The translations under genes and the position numbers were made by a program. From the NCBI GenBank assembly GCA_944474755.1, contig OX104123.1:16434275-16498274 (forward strand): 64,000 bases of DNA. The letters run 5' to 3'. This document shows, piece by piece, positions 1 through 11,869 of the stretch. This stretch comes from Limnoperna fortunei (taxonomy: Eukaryota; Mollusca; Bivalvia; Mytilida; Modiolidae). The notes beneath the pieces are model-generated. The model was not told where the DNA came from and ran no database searches. It saw nothing but the letters and a program-made list of their open reading frames with translations. Positions within the stretch are counted from its first letter, which is position 1; each line of letters starts with the position of its first letter.

Positions 1-1515
1 CGATGAAAATTGAAATATAAGTAGAGTATGTTATACCGCACCATATGGCGCACATGTTGACTTTTTAAGGCGGCCATTTTGAATCCAAGATGGCCGCTAA
101 AAATTCAAAATGCTCGAATTCGTACAAAATTGAAAAATGCTCCGATTTGCACGAAACTTGGTTTCCTTATAGATAAAGTTGACGCGAATGGATGTCTGAA
201 CTCCAGGGTCCACGGGGGTCGTTTGAGAGCCAGTTATGATCCATAAGATCATAATCATGTTTAATTATTTTTTTTTCTTTCACTTACCACCAGAATTTTG
301 TCCGACTGTTTTCTCGGAGACCGTAAATTGGATCGACATGAAACTTCACCAAAAAATAGGTCAGGATGTAAAGTTGTGCCTTTCAGGTTTAAAATTTTTA
401 ATTGGCGGCCATCTTGAAATGGCGGCCATTTTGAAAATGAAAAAAATCCTTAAAAATCCAAAAGTTAACGGATTTCGACGAAAATTGGAATTTATGTAGA
501 GTATGTTATACCCCACCATATGACACACATGTTGACTTTTTATGGTGGCCATTTTGAATCCAAGATGGCCGCCGAAATTTCAAAATGATCGGAATCGCAT
601 GAAACTTGGTTTTTAGGTAGATTACCATGTTGCGATCAGATGTTAGTCATCAAAATCTCAATTTGATCATGGCCGCCATCTTAAAATGGCAGCCATTTTG
701 AAAAGGAATATAAATCCTTAAAAATCCAAAACTTAACGGATTTCAACGAAAATTGGAATATAAGTAGAGTATGTTATACCGCACTATATGACACACATGT
801 TGACTTTTTATGGCGGCCATTTTGAATCCAAGATGGCTGCCAAAATTTCAAAATGATCGGAATCGCAAGAAACTTGGTTTTTAGGTAGATAACCATGTTG
901 CGATCAGATGTTAGTCATCGAAATTTGAATTTGAACAAGGCGGCCATCTTAAAATGGCGGCCATTTTGAAAATGAAATTGAATCCTTAAAAATCCAAAAC
1001 TTAACGGATTTCAATGAAAATTGGAATATAAGTAAAGTATGTTATACCGCACCATATTATGCACATGTTGACCTTTTTCGGCGCCATTTTGAATCCAAGA
1101 TAGCCGCCAAAAATTCTAAATGATCGGAATCGCAAGAAACTTGGTTTTTAGGTAGATTACCATGTTGCGATCAGATGTTAGTCATCGAAATTTGAATTTG
1201 AACACGGTGGCCATCTTAAAATGGCGGCCATTTTGAAAATGAAAATGAATCCTTAAAAATCCAAAACTTAACGGATTTCAATGAAAATTGGAATATAAGT
1301 AAAGTATGTTATATCAAACCATATGACGCACATGTGGACTTTCTATGGTGGCCATTTTGAATCCAAGATGGCCGACAAAATTGAAAAATGCTCCGATTTG
1401 CACGAAACTTGGTTTCCTTATAGATAAAGTTGCCGCGAATGGATGTCTGAACTCCAGTGTCCACGGGGGTCGTTTGGGAGCCAGTTATGATCCATAAGAT
1501 CATAATCATGTTTAA
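1..1515. repeat. Higher-order tandem repeat, 268-bp unit
   Basis: A unit of about 268 bp recurs in direct orientation. The landmark GTTATACC followed by an ACCATATG-like block begins near 30, 505, 773, 1041 and 1308, giving steps of 475, 268, 268 and 267. Each unit contains inverted motifs of the GGCGGCCATTTTGAA / AAAATGGC type. The first step is longer because it includes an extra segment (130-262: cacgaaacttgg, then cacgggggtcg, then gatccataagatcat) that recurs at 1384-1510, so the array also has a period of about 1.25 kb. No coding content was recognised. It could be a satellite or the core of a non-autonomous transposon. Confidence 0.85.
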
Positions 1516-1592
1516 TTAAGTCGCCGACCACGAAGTGTCGGGCGACTTATTGTTTTTACTCCGTTTCTTATTATTATTATTATTATTATTTT
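1516..1592. repeat. Hairpin followed by (TTA)n microsatellite
   Basis: AAGTCGCC (1518-1525) pairs perfectly with GGCGACTT (1541-1548). The interior CAC-GAA-GTG extends the stem with small bulges. About 20 bp later a (TTA)n tract runs from about 1568 to 1592. A second hairpin with an (ATT)n tract lies at 2347-2392, and a third ATT tract at 3209-3226, so hairpin plus microsatellite looks like a recurring module of the local repeat family. Confidence 0.7.
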
Positions 1593-3390
1593 TTTCATAT
1601 TTCTTATGTTTTCCTTTTTCCCCTCGCAATGTTGTCCGCTCGTTTTCTCGCTCATCTTTTAACCGATCGAAATGAAACTTTGGGAACATGTTAAGGGTGA
1701 CCTGAAGTTGTGCAATCCACTTTTGAAATTTTCAAAATGGCCGCCATTTTTAAAATGGCCGCCGTTGAAAAAAAATGACGGCCGTTGTCAGATCTCAGTA
1801 ATTGCCAAAGCAATTTCAATGAAAATTGCTATACTGGTACAGCTCACTATCCCGAGCATTTTTGCAAAAAAAAATTTGACGCGGCCAACATTTCAAAATG
1901 GCCGCCATCCGAACACCACCCCCTTAAAATTGTAAAAATTTAAATGTCATCCGATTTAAACGAAATTTGGTATACAGGTAGCTTATGATACCCTAAGTGT
2001 GCCACTATTTAAAAATGTTTTGTCCGACTTCCGGTTTCAAAATGGCGCCCGTTTTAAAGTTTTACAAAATGGCGGCCGTTGTCAGATCTCAGTTATGGCC
2101 AGAGCAATTTCAATGAAAATTGGTATACTGATACAGCTAACTATCCTGAGCATTTTTGGAAAAAAAAATTTTTTTCCGACTTCCGGTTTCAAAATGGCGG
2201 CCGTTTTAAAGTTTGCTCGTTTTCTCGCTCATCTTTTAACCGATCGAAATGAAACTTGGCCAACTGAAAGCTCATTTTATGAAGTTGTGCTCTTGACTTT
2301 TAGTTCCCTCTACTCGGTCAAAAGTGCGGAACGGGAGGCGACTTCAACGTTTCGGGAAACGTAAATTTTAATTATTATTATTATTATTATTTCGGTTTCC
2401 ACTTTTTCTAGATCGTGAACTTGTCCGACACATTTCTCAAAGACGCCCTAATAGAATCGAATGAAACTTGGCACAGTTGTAGATCGACATACGGAGGGGT
2501 GCAGTCAGTAGTCAGAATTTTGATTATCGCCGCCATTTTTAAAATGGCCGCCACTTGACGATACCCATTCAAAAATGGCACAAAATTTTCCCGTGGTCAG
2601 ATTTCAACGAAATTTGGTATGGAGGTTGAGGTTAGTATTTCGAGTGAAACTCGAAAAACGTACATAATTTTCAACGTTATCCGATCTCGATGGAATTGGG
2701 CGTGCTCCGATTGCACCATGATGGCCACCATTTTTAAATGGCCTCCGCTGAAAATAAAAGACAATTTCTTAGATCTCAGTGATGGCCAAAGCTATTTCAA
2801 TGAAAATTGGTTCACTGATACAGATGACTATTCTAGGCATTTTGGCCGAAAACCAAGGCCGTCATTTTGTTATGGCGCCATTCTACCACAATCCCTCCCC
2901 CCAAAAAGTCAACTTTGTCCGATTTCAAAGAAATTTGATTTCTAAAAATATTTTAATGTACCGATTTAAATGCAATACTATCCATGGGGATGTTGGCAAC
3001 TTGTGTCTTGGTCCCAACACAAAAATCTTCAATTATTTTTTTTTCTTCCTGGTCAGAGAATTCGTCCGAATTTAGTACACAGGTAAGTTCGAGTCCCTTG
3101 AGTGTGCTAATACTATGGGAATTTTTGTCCGACTTCCAGTTTTATCCATGCTATCCATGTAGATTTTGGGCGACTTGTGTGTTGGAATCCCAAGACAAAA
3201 ATCTAGAGTTATTATTATTATTATTCATTTTTTATTGATCACTAACTTGACCGCATCCCTAAAAACGCTAAATTTCAAACGTCATTCGATTTCGACGAAA
3301 TTTATTTAACAGGTACGTTCGAGTCCCTTGAGTGTGCTAATACTTTCGGAATGTTCGTCCAACTTCCAGTTTTAAAAACCCGTTGGCATT
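1593..3390. repeat. Diverged repeat family rich in AAAATGGCGGCC motifs
   Basis: Irregular copies of a repeat share blocks such as TCGCTCATCTTTTAACCGAT (about 1650 and 2225), GTCAGATCTCAG (about 1789 and 2082), CTTCCGGTTTCAAAATGGC (about 2028 and 2180) and GAGTCCCTTGAGTGTGCTAA (about 3092 and 3321). The block structure relates to the 268-bp array but is more degraded. The open frames here contain only repeat-derived residues and were not called as genes. Sequence similar to 2885-3010 resumes at about 7075-7210, beyond the LINE. Confidence 0.65.
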
Positions 3391-3562
3391 GGAGAATAAG
3401 TCTAGGGCTTCTTCAGCCTGCAGTAAGACTCTCTTAACTTGGGCAACACTTGTCGTGTTTTGCGACCCGTGTCGATTACAAGATGGGATGTCAGTAGGGC
3501 GAGTAAACGGTCCTGCTCAATTACTGAAATCTTACCTTTTCCAGGCGGGAAATTGAGCAGCG

Positions 3563-4300
3563 ATGACTTCGATCAATCGGCACGTCATGCTCATTAGTCA
3601 ATCAAGTAGACAGAGTTTCGAACGGTTGTTTCGCCAGGTAACCCCGAGCACGAGACTTGCGTTCGCTGAGAAATTAGTCTGTTTGAGTACATCATCCTTG
3701 GAACACCTATTGCTTTCTGCTGGCGATCCGCAGAGTATGGGGATCGCACCAATTGACATTCCGTGACGGGTTTGTTACGAGGGTTTTGAACCGCATTCTT
3801 CTCATCATGGCCTCTAAAACATGTACTACAACAGGTCCAAAAAAGAATTTGAAGACTTTCGTCAAGATTTATTGTATTATCCAGAAAAGATCCTAAAAAA
3901 CTACCCCATAGGACATTGCACTCAATTCAAGGAATCATTCATTATCGCCACGATGATTTCGCCAAACTTACCGACGAGAAAATTTGCATATAATTGCAAC
4001 CTCATGGTGTTTGAAAAGTTAAAAGATTTATTGCCAACAGACAAGGTGTTCAGGTGAAACTGAGCACCTTTCTTCTGAATTTCAACATCCCCACTGTCCT
4101 TCAATAAATCAAACTAGGTCTCTATAACAACAAAGTCAGTGCATACATTCCCAACCCCGTGCGCTGCTTTAAATGTCAGAAATTCGGACACGAAAAAGGA
4201 CAGTTCACATGACCTCCTCAGCTACCCTGAGGCTCGTCATCTGTACAGTTCGGCGAGCAATCCATCATCTTCTGCCACATCATATGCCAGTGGGACCAAA
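3563..4300 (+). pseudogene. LINE ORF1 (gag-like nucleic-acid-binding protein) relic
   Basis: An open stretch of 67 codons starts at 3563 and runs into stops. Homologous-looking coding resumes in other frames to about 4300. Near 4127-4205 one frame reads NPVRCFKCQKFGHEKGQF, a retroviral-type zinc knuckle (C-x2-C-x4-H-x4-C) in which the last cysteine has become phenylalanine. ORF1 proteins of this kind coat the element RNA during transposition. Stops, frameshifts and the lost zinc ligand mark it as inactive. The assignment rests on the knuckle and on ORF2 following it directly. Confidence 0.65.
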
Positions 4301-4528
4301 CGCGTCTATGTAACATCTGAAACGCAAACCATGATCACCTGGCCTGTTGGTAAAAAGACCCAGAACGACTATTAGTTGAAATAACTGACAAAATCATTTC
4401 ATCCCGGAAATCTTTCTCATCTCAAACTGCTACGTCTCTTTGGGATCGCATAGTCGGTCTCCCAGTCGAGACAGACAAGAAGGAACACTACGTAAGATCA
4501 CAATCTCCCTTATTCTTACCCCGAAATA

Positions 4529-6840
4529 ATGGACACAATCATACAATGGAATTGTAGAGGCTGCAAAGTAAATTTAATTGAAGTTACCGTGCTTGATCAA
4601 GCTTTTCTTCCTGTGGGATTTTGCCTTCAAGAAACGCACTTGAATCTATTGTTGTTAGGTTATCCTTAGAAAAAAAACCTTATGCTCTGTACATGTTCCT
4701 CCTAATTCATCTTTAAATTTAAACCAGTTGAAACACTTTACTGACCAGCTACTGGTCCCATATACATGTATATTACTTGGGGACTTTACTTTAACGGACA
4801 CAACCCTCTTTGGTGGAGTAAAACATGAAATGATAAAGGCAAAAAAATTAATGGATTGAGGTTACTGGAAAACTTGTGCATTTTCAACGACGGTTCCATT
4901 ACATATTTACATCCTGGGAATGATTCTTATTCAGCAATTTATCTTACAATAACAGATCCTTCTCTCCTGCCCGACTTCTTACGGAAATGTCATGACGATC
5001 TCTGTGGCAGTGATCATCTTCCATAATACTTCAGTCTTTACTCTCTTGTAAAACGGAACGAATCTCAAGATTGATTGATTTATTTATTATTGTTTTACGT
5101 CCAGCAAGCAATATTTCGAATCACAAATTCAATAAGGCCATTTGGTCTCTTTAAAGAACTCTGTAGAGAACGTCTCTTTTCGGAAACTTTTGAAGATATT
5201 TCTAACCTCATTTTAAAATTTAATGAATTCCTAATTACAATTGCTGATGAGACTATTCCCAAAACCTTTAAAAATCTAAAACAACTAGCAAAACCATTGT
5301 ACGACGAAAACTGATCGTAAAGGCCAAACGTCGCTTTAACAAACACCCAACCCAACAATATCGCAATAAATTCCGAATTTTCCGAGCGAATGCACGCAGG
5401 GTAACGAAACAAAAAAGACGTACTTCCTGGCGTAACTTTGTTTCAAAATTAAGTAACCACACCCCTATGAATAAAATTTGAAACATGATTCAGATATATC
5501 AAACAAATTAGACGAAACTTTTGCAAAACACTCCTCTGCTGAATGTTACCATCCCGGTTTCAGCGAGCGAAGACTAAAAAAAAATCCAAATTTTTAATCT
5601 CAAAAATAAGAAGATTATAAACAGCAATTTTTCTTTGCACGAACTCAAAATGTCTTTTAAAAAATGACATGATACAGCATGTGGCTCAGATGAAATTCAT
5701 TATCAACTTATCAAACAGCTGTATGTTTTCGAAAGACATTTGTAAAAAAACGAACATGTTTTGTCTATCTTTTTCGAATTAAAAAAAATATGACACACAA
5801 CAAGGAAATATGGAATTTGAAAAGATCTTTTTGATATGTGGTTGAAAGGTAGACTTCCTACCTTTATATAAAACCTTTTATCTGACAGAAAATTTAAAGT
5901 TATGTTAAATTCTACTTTATCTAACTCTTTTGAGCAGAAGATTCTCAAAGGAAGCATCCTTTCTGTCACTTTATTTAGTATAAAATTAGTAGCCGTGTTA
6001 AGGTTTTAAAAGATACTATTGAAGATTCTCTACATGTTGACGACTTCCTCATATGTTACCGTGGAAAAAACATGAATAATATCGAACGTCAACTGCAGTT
6101 TTGTTTAAATCCAATATAGAAATGGGCAAAGGATTGTGGTTTTAAATTCGAAACTACCAAAACGTCGGGATGTAATTTCGTTATAAACGAAAGATGCATA
6201 CTGATCCCGAACTAAAATTATTTAATAATAACACTTAAAGCATTAGATATTTTAAAAGTCGTATTCATCACCGACTGGGGTGCTGAATGCGATGATTTAC
6301 TCAATATAAACAGATCACTGGTTCAATCGAAATTGGATTAAGGTTGCATTATTTGTGGTTCGTTCCGCTCGCAGGTCATATGTCAAAATCCTTGATACTA
6401 TACACATGGATTGCGACTATGTCTTGGAGCTTTTAGAACCGCACCTGTAAAAAACTTATATGTAGAATCAAAAGCAATCGAGTCTTCGAAAAGCGAATCC
6501 CCTATAGCTTTTGGTTTTTCTGGATCCCAAGTCATGTTGGAATCCATGTGAACACTGTCGTGGATGAGGAGGCCAAAAAGACCTTTAATAATAATATAAT
6601 TAATTGTGCCATACCTTTTACTTATTTCAAAGCATAATTTTTTAAATATATTTTTCGTTTGTGGCAGAGTGGTTGGGATCTAGAGGTTCATAAACTTCAT
6701 GAGATTCAGCCACTACTGCACAAACAAATTTTAATTGTCGAGACCAAGTTGTTTAAAACAGGTATCGTCATGGTCATACCAGTACTTTTTTAAATACCGA
6801 GTAACGACCCGAGTGTGTACCATGTAACAGTCCAATAAAC
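4529..6840 (+). pseudogene. LINE ORF2 (endonuclease-reverse transcriptase) relic
   Basis: The start of the APE-type endonuclease is recognisable just after 4529: MDTIIQWNCRG, then FCLQETHL, where the glutamate is a catalytic-site residue of the family. Further fragments of endonuclease, linker and reverse transcriptase follow in all three frames to about 6840, where the C-terminal part (QSGWDLEVHKLHEIQP region) aligns with the minus-strand copy at 44.7 kb. The reading frame is broken at dozens of places, and a tail fragment is inserted near 5068-5120. It cannot encode a working enzyme. Confidence 0.7.
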
Positions 6841-7055
6841 TAATATTGCAAAATGTAATTATACTGCTAATACTGTGATATTGTATCTGTATACATTCTC
6901 ACACTATTGTACGAGATCTCGTTGAGTATTAAGGGGGATATTAAATGGTTATTTATAATTAAATGTGTAAATTTGTTCCAATTGTCACGTCCGGAATATA
7001 GATGAATTATTGCTTGCTGGGTGTAAAACAACAACAATCAACAATCAATCAATCA

Positions 7056-7457
7056 AACCGGCTTGAAAATTGCAGCAATTTTACTACACTCGCCCACCAT
7101 GATAAAGGCATTGTTGTCCGATTTCAAAGAAATTCTATTCTATTCTAATGATTTGAATGAAATACCATCGGGATTTTAAGTGACTTCTGTGCATCCAAAC
7201 ACAACAATTCTTTTTGACCTGAATGTAACCCAAAAACAAAGTCAGTAGACAGTTTTTATTTTATTGTATATAATTCTGTGATTTTAATTTAAATATTTAT
7301 GCTAATAATGTGTATATTAGTTGATGTATCGATATGTTTAATCGTACAAAGAACGATGCATTATGTTCAAGATGTAGTAGAAGTGTGTAGGATAATGACT
7401 GAAGTATGTTGATTTTGTTTACTTAAACATTTACTTTTAATGCAATCCTGTTCAAAG
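7056..7457. other. Repeat remnant and 3' flank of the LRR gene
   Basis: About 7075-7210 resembles the repeat at 2885-3010 (shared TTGTCCGATTTCAAAGAAAT). From 7211 to 7457 the sequence is AT-rich with no recognised feature. It would hold the 3' UTR of the minus-strand LRR gene if that gene ends at 7458. I could not pick out a polyadenylation signal with confidence. Confidence 0.4.
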
Positions 7458-7599
7458 TTAATACTCACACGGGCAATGTAACTCGTCAATTGCAGTTCCA
7501 TCATTGCAATACACTCCGTTCGCAAGGTGTTTTGATAACAACCAAATGCGAAATGACCAAATATGGCAGTCGCATTGCAGATTGTTTTCAGATAAATCT
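7458..7599 (-). CDS. LRR gene, terminal exon: LRRCT cap and stop
   Basis: The exon follows an acceptor reading TTGCAG and starts with one base that completes a leucine codon. It encodes residues 270-316: DLSENNLQCDCHIW, then FRIWLLSKHL, then VYC and HCPC, ending at TAA (7458-7460). This is the C-terminal LRR cap: C279-x-C281 pair with C301 and C312 in the family pattern, closing the hydrophobic core. An extra cysteine (C314) precedes the end. A consensus donor GTGAGT overlaps the last codons (CCC GT then GTGAGTATT), so the exon could instead splice to unseen exons for a membrane anchor or signalling tail. No such exon was found toward 1, where repeats and a LINE lie. Confidence 0.85.
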
Positions 7600-7879
7600 C
7601 TGCAAGCATGTTTAGACATTTTAAACAATGATTTAATAATATTTCTAGACTCTTTGTAACTACAAGAGTCTAAATATCCTCGCCTACCCAATACTCTATA
7701 CCTTTTTCCTTTTTCTGCAAAATTGTATGATTCATTAAGTTTACCTGTTGACTATTTTTTGCAAACTTTTTCTCGTACTGATATAGCCGAAATATTGCTC
7801 GCTGGACGTTAAGCAAACATTCAATCAAACCATGTAAATGTATTTAAATTATTGACCATCATCTAACAGCCTCTGCATA

Positions 7880-7980
7880 CATGCATACACCGTTGTGACA
7901 CTGTGGCACTAAATCGCCTGCAATATGTTCAGCGGTCCTGACCCCTCGGTCAAATCCGCTATATCCTCTGAGGGAAAGCA
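7880..7980 (-). mobile_element. tRNA-derived SINE head fragment
   Basis: Reading the minus strand, GCGGATTTGACCGAGGGGTC resembles a tRNA 5' half with an A box, followed by CCGCTGAACATATTGCAGGCG and TGCCACAGTGTCACAACGGTG. A better preserved copy at 49.69-49.79 kb continues into a B box (GTTCGAATCCC). This copy lacks the B box, so it is a fragment rather than a tRNA gene. Confidence 0.65.
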
Positions 7981-8109
7981 AAAATTTGACAGTGCAAAAA
8001 TCTAATTCTAACAGTGTTAAGTTTAATTCGTAGACATATATATACAAATATTTGATATTAATCCTGTATTTCTGATGATTCAGAAAAATCCGCTGGATAG
8101 ATATATTAT

Positions 8110-8742
8110 ATGGTTGTCACAATACTTAGACGTTTATATATATATATATATATATTATTTTTTGCTTATGCTGTATCGTCATGTTTGTCGATCCGATACT
8201 TAATAAGCTTGCTGGTTGGTAGACTCTTTAGACTTTTATATAATATTTTGAACTACCTGTATTGTGTTTTTACACGATCCCAGTGGACTTATCTTATTCC
8301 ATCACCGAATGAAAAAATACTTTAAGCATTTAGAGTTAAACGCCACTGATGAGTCTTAAGTAGACGAAACGCGCGTCTGGCGTAAAGAATTTGTCAACTT
8401 GGTAATTTTAATTACATCTTGTTGGAATATTTGAGCAAAGCAAAGTAACAGCACGGCACGTCCCCGGCTGGCGGACTTGGGAAGCAACTATTTTGGGTTA
8501 AGTTGGAAATGAGAAATTTCAAGATCAATATGTTACGACTTGTTTACGTCATTTATTTATATTGACATTCAATGACTAAGGCCATTCGTTGGTCAGTCTT
8601 TGTCTAAATTTTTGACAAGAAACACCGTCATGTGTATCGTTGCATAATCTTCTAGACTTGTATATTATTTTTTGTTTATGCTGTATCGTCATGTTTGTCG
8701 ATCCGATACTTAATAAGCTTGCTGGTTGGTAGACTCTTTAGA

Positions 8743-8788
<46 letters not shown>

Positions 8789-8790
8789 AA
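8110..8790 (+). repeat. Mussel-type interspersed repeat, about 1.2 tandem copies
   Basis: The block CTGTATCGTCATGTTTGTCG starts at about 8171 and again at about 8682, a step of about 511. Between them lies GATGAGTCTTAAGTAGACG, then AAACGCGCGTCTGGCG (near 8350-8385), with an 8-bp palindrome ACGCGCGT. Two reversed copies in tandem lie at 49.93-51.07 kb. Each copy abuts (TA)n tracts. I recall the ACGCGCGT-centred block as abundant in mussel sequences, which supports the bivalve call. No protein frame is conserved between copies, so the element is non-coding. Confidence 0.75.
8747..8785. repeat. (TA)n microsatellite
   Basis: A nearly pure run of about 19 TA dinucleotides at the edge of the interspersed repeat. 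A shorter run sits at about 8133-8154. Confidence 0.95.
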
Positions 8791-10833
8791 TAACATGTCG
8801 AAATAGCACAGGTAAATGAATTGTTGTGACTGGTATATGTAAAACATAAGACAATGTGGTAATTGTTAACGAATTTTAAGCAAAAAGCATTTGTATATAG
8901 TAATTTCACTGTTAAAAAAATGATTGGCAAGCAACCGAAAGACCAGCCAATGAATAACCGATTGCGGCTTGCGCGTGCAGGTTTAATACAGTACATGTGT
9001 ATAGTATCTGACTTTTATTTCAGACGTTTAAACGAAGAATGGTTCGATAATCAATGAAATTGAGAGAACATACAAAAATAGCTCATTTCATCTTAATGCC
9101 CAACAAAAAGAACTTCAGATTTCTGTATTGCCACTTCAACTAACAACAGGCAATCCTATTGAAAAAAGGACATTTCTGTCTCTGGCTGAAAAGAGTTTGT
9201 CTTATACCAGACGAGATACAAATACACTGGCAACGTTTTCCTAACACATTCGTTGACTCTCATTTATATATTTCGTACTACATGCATTAGATTAGTGATT
9301 AGTGTAATAACATAATCTATATTTAAAAAATGACTTTTTCCTGTATGAAAAAATGTTTACTCCCACTAACAGTGGGTTAACATGACTTAGCTACCTGAAG
9401 AGTTTCATCACATATATGCACAATATCAAGGTACATCTATCTTCATAACTAAATCAGTGTCACGGAGTTGGGATTTTTAAATTGCAAACGATAGACTAAA
9501 ATTCAACACACTACGGCATATAAGCCATAATTTCTGTTTTATATCTGTATATGAAATGAGCAAAATTCGTGGGCATAACGTATGTATAATGAATTAGTTA
9601 TATTTATCTTCTGTAAAGTGTCTAGATTTCTATTAACATTGTAAATATGTGCAATGATGATGAGTGCTTTATGATCCGAAAAACATGTATGTATGCAAAC
9701 TCATAATCATTATAAGCCCTAATCTAATATCATATTCTAATTGCATATACTGTGACCACATTTGGAGGGTACCTAGTACTCGATCCACTGAGCTGAACAT
9801 CGCGTATCATGGTGGCGAAAAAGGAAGCCATCAATTTGCGGGTTGTCAGTTTACAATATCAAATCCTGTCCGCAGACATTGTATGCAAAGTATCTGGAAA
9901 GTGCCACGCTCTTTTCACAAATAAAAACACCTTTTGTAGATTGTAACATAGAGTGGGCATTTTGTAAAAGTTACGAAAGGTTATATTTGCTTTCCCTACC
10001 CTTGTTTCAAACTTTCTCAGATGCCTGTAACAATGTGTTCTGGTTTGTTGATTTATTGATTTATTGTTTGTAGATTTGTGCTCGTCTAAATATACCTAAA
10101 ATATTGGTCAGTGGACGTTAAGCACAGCCAATCAATAAAAAAAAATAATTAATCTAATTACATATACATTAACAATATTTATTTTACATCAGTATATTTG
10201 ATTTTTTTCATTATTCTATATTTTGATCATGTTGAAAGCTCTATTTTAAAAATTCCAAACCGATATACCAAATCCATCTACGGCTATCTGTACCTTACGT
10301 CGAAAAGCCATATAACTTAAAAAAAAATCTTTAAATTAATCAATATTTCTCATTTTCTTTCCTGATTTCTTTGCATTAAAGCAGATTCTTGTGTATACTG
10401 CTAAGTTTTATACTGCCAATTAGTTACCACAAAATTAGGTATAACGGCAAATTAACAATTGAAATGCTTTAATATATATTTATATTGTATACAACAATTG
10501 CAAAACTTTTATTAATATTGATCAAAGTAGGCGACAAAATCCTTAATAAAGCCTATATACTTATCTAGTGGAATGGAAAACTTACTTTCATTGGTACGTC
10601 TCCTAAGGCAATCATGTACCGAATATAGCCGTTGAAATAATGCTCACGGGACGTCTAATAACCGTTTATACGAAATATATATGATATGAAAAAATAGGCA
10701 AGAAAACCTTTCGTCAAAATACATCGAAAAAAATAGACAGTTACAAGATCAAAAAACCATAAACCTTAAAATCAATTTACTCTAATCATTTACAAATAAT
10801 AATTCAAAACGAAAACAGGATATGAAAACTTAC

Positions 10834-10905
10834 AGAGTGTCAAGATTTGCAAGAATTGTGAATGCTCCATCTTCAATTGACGACAACGTGTTATTGTTTA
10901 AATAC
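10834..10905 (-). CDS. LRR gene, exon D (last LRR before the cap)
   Basis: This 72-nt exon lies between the acceptor GTTGTAG and the donor GTAAGTTTTC. It encodes residues 246-269, (L)YLNNNTLSSIEDGAFTIL, then ANLDTL. The LRR consensus positions are all filled: L-x-L-x-N in front, I at the turn, and F with L in the helix side. It is the most divergent internal repeat and does not belong to the A or B type, as expected for the penultimate LRR of such proteins. The 3' join to A GAT gives CTA (Leu), continuing directly into the LRRCT. Both splice sites are good matches to consensus. Confidence 0.88.
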
Positions 10906-11164
10906 CTACAACACAAAAAGTCAATGCAGCATTAATATTTGAGATTTTTAAAATAAAAATGTTTTTCTTTGGCATGTCCCTGCCTACAAAGGTTAATATA
11001 ATCTCAACGTTTACAATATTCTCTATCATTAAATAGTTCAAACTAACAGAACGAAAAAAAATCATTTAGATGGTTACATTAATGACTCAATCTGTTCAAC
11101 ATACGACTAAGCAATACAGATCGCAATAAAAAATGCTGCAGTGTAAAGACATCGTTCCTTACGT

Positions 11165-11395
11165 CAAAAAGGTGGCTGAGTGTATAAGGCAGCTATCATA
11201 AACTAATGATCATATGCCTGTTAAATGGGTTCGAGTCTCACTTGGGGTAGGGTGTATTTGACTACAATTTTAATTGAAATGGATTGTAAGGTCGGGGTTT
11301 TCCCCGGGTACTATGTCATATTCCCCAATAGAAGCTGGACGCCACTATACAGATAAAAAGTGCTTATAGTCGTTAAAACAATATTACAACAAACA
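11165..11395 (+). mobile_element. Old SINE copy (tRNA-derived)
   Basis: It aligns along its length with the young copy at 22006: GGTGGCTGAGTG (A box region), GGGTTCGAGTCTCAC (B box), GGTCGGGGTTTTCCCCGGGTA, and the tail TGGACGCCACTATACAGAT. Many substitutions and small deletions mark it as old. Confidence 0.75.
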
Positions 11396-11869
11396 AACGA
11401 TATGTTTTATATTGCAACGAACATATTACGGAACGACTGGGATGCTGTTGATGAACTAGTTGTAGCAGATGGATTTGGAGAATGATCAATATAGCTTTCT
11501 GTTGACCACTGCAAGCCATTTGTTATGTTTTCATTTAAACCGAGGCTATAAGTCGCTATTTAGTGGATATAAAGTTGTACAAAGCATAAATGTGTCATAT
11601 TCTTTGTGTTTATAACTTATTTTGCTATTATTACCGATGTCATTTCTTAAATGTATAACGTTCAAGATGATCATTAAATTTTTAATGGAATAAGAGTACA
11701 ACATTGTACTAATATTGTGATTTTTTTTAAAATCACTTAACACTTGTTCTGTTTGTTTACGTATTTTTGACAAACTAAAAAGAAGTGAAAAGCATTCTAT
11801 GAGTTAGTTCCACCATAACAGGCAGCATTTTTAATTATGTTTACTCTGAATAAGTCACTGCTTAAATAG

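Larger units (their letters stand above)
3390..7055 (+). mobile_element. Dead I/Nimb-like LINE inserted in the repeat array
   Basis: A non-LTR retrotransposon relic with ORF1-like and ORF2-like parts in the usual order, ending in a 3' tail of CAACAATCAATCAATCAAA type. Its ORF2 remnants resemble the better copy on the minus strand at 44.2-47.9 kb, including the stretch encoding QSGWDL near 6668. Many stops and frameshifts break it. The flanking sequence on the right (7075-7210) resembles the repeat near 2885-3010, which suggests insertion into that array. A reversed scrap of the same 3' tail sits inside it at about 5068-5120. Confidence 0.75.
7600..10833 (-). other. LRR gene intron (D to LRRCT)
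   Basis: It holds a tRNA-like SINE head (about 7880-7980), a copy of the GACGAAACGCGCGTC repeat with TA tracts (8110-8790) and orphan scraps of the LINE/SINE 3' tail (about 7785-7830, 10090-10135 and 10622-10660, each with a GGACGT or similar core). From 8800 to 10090 I see only AT-rich sequence without recognised features. Confidence 0.5.
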
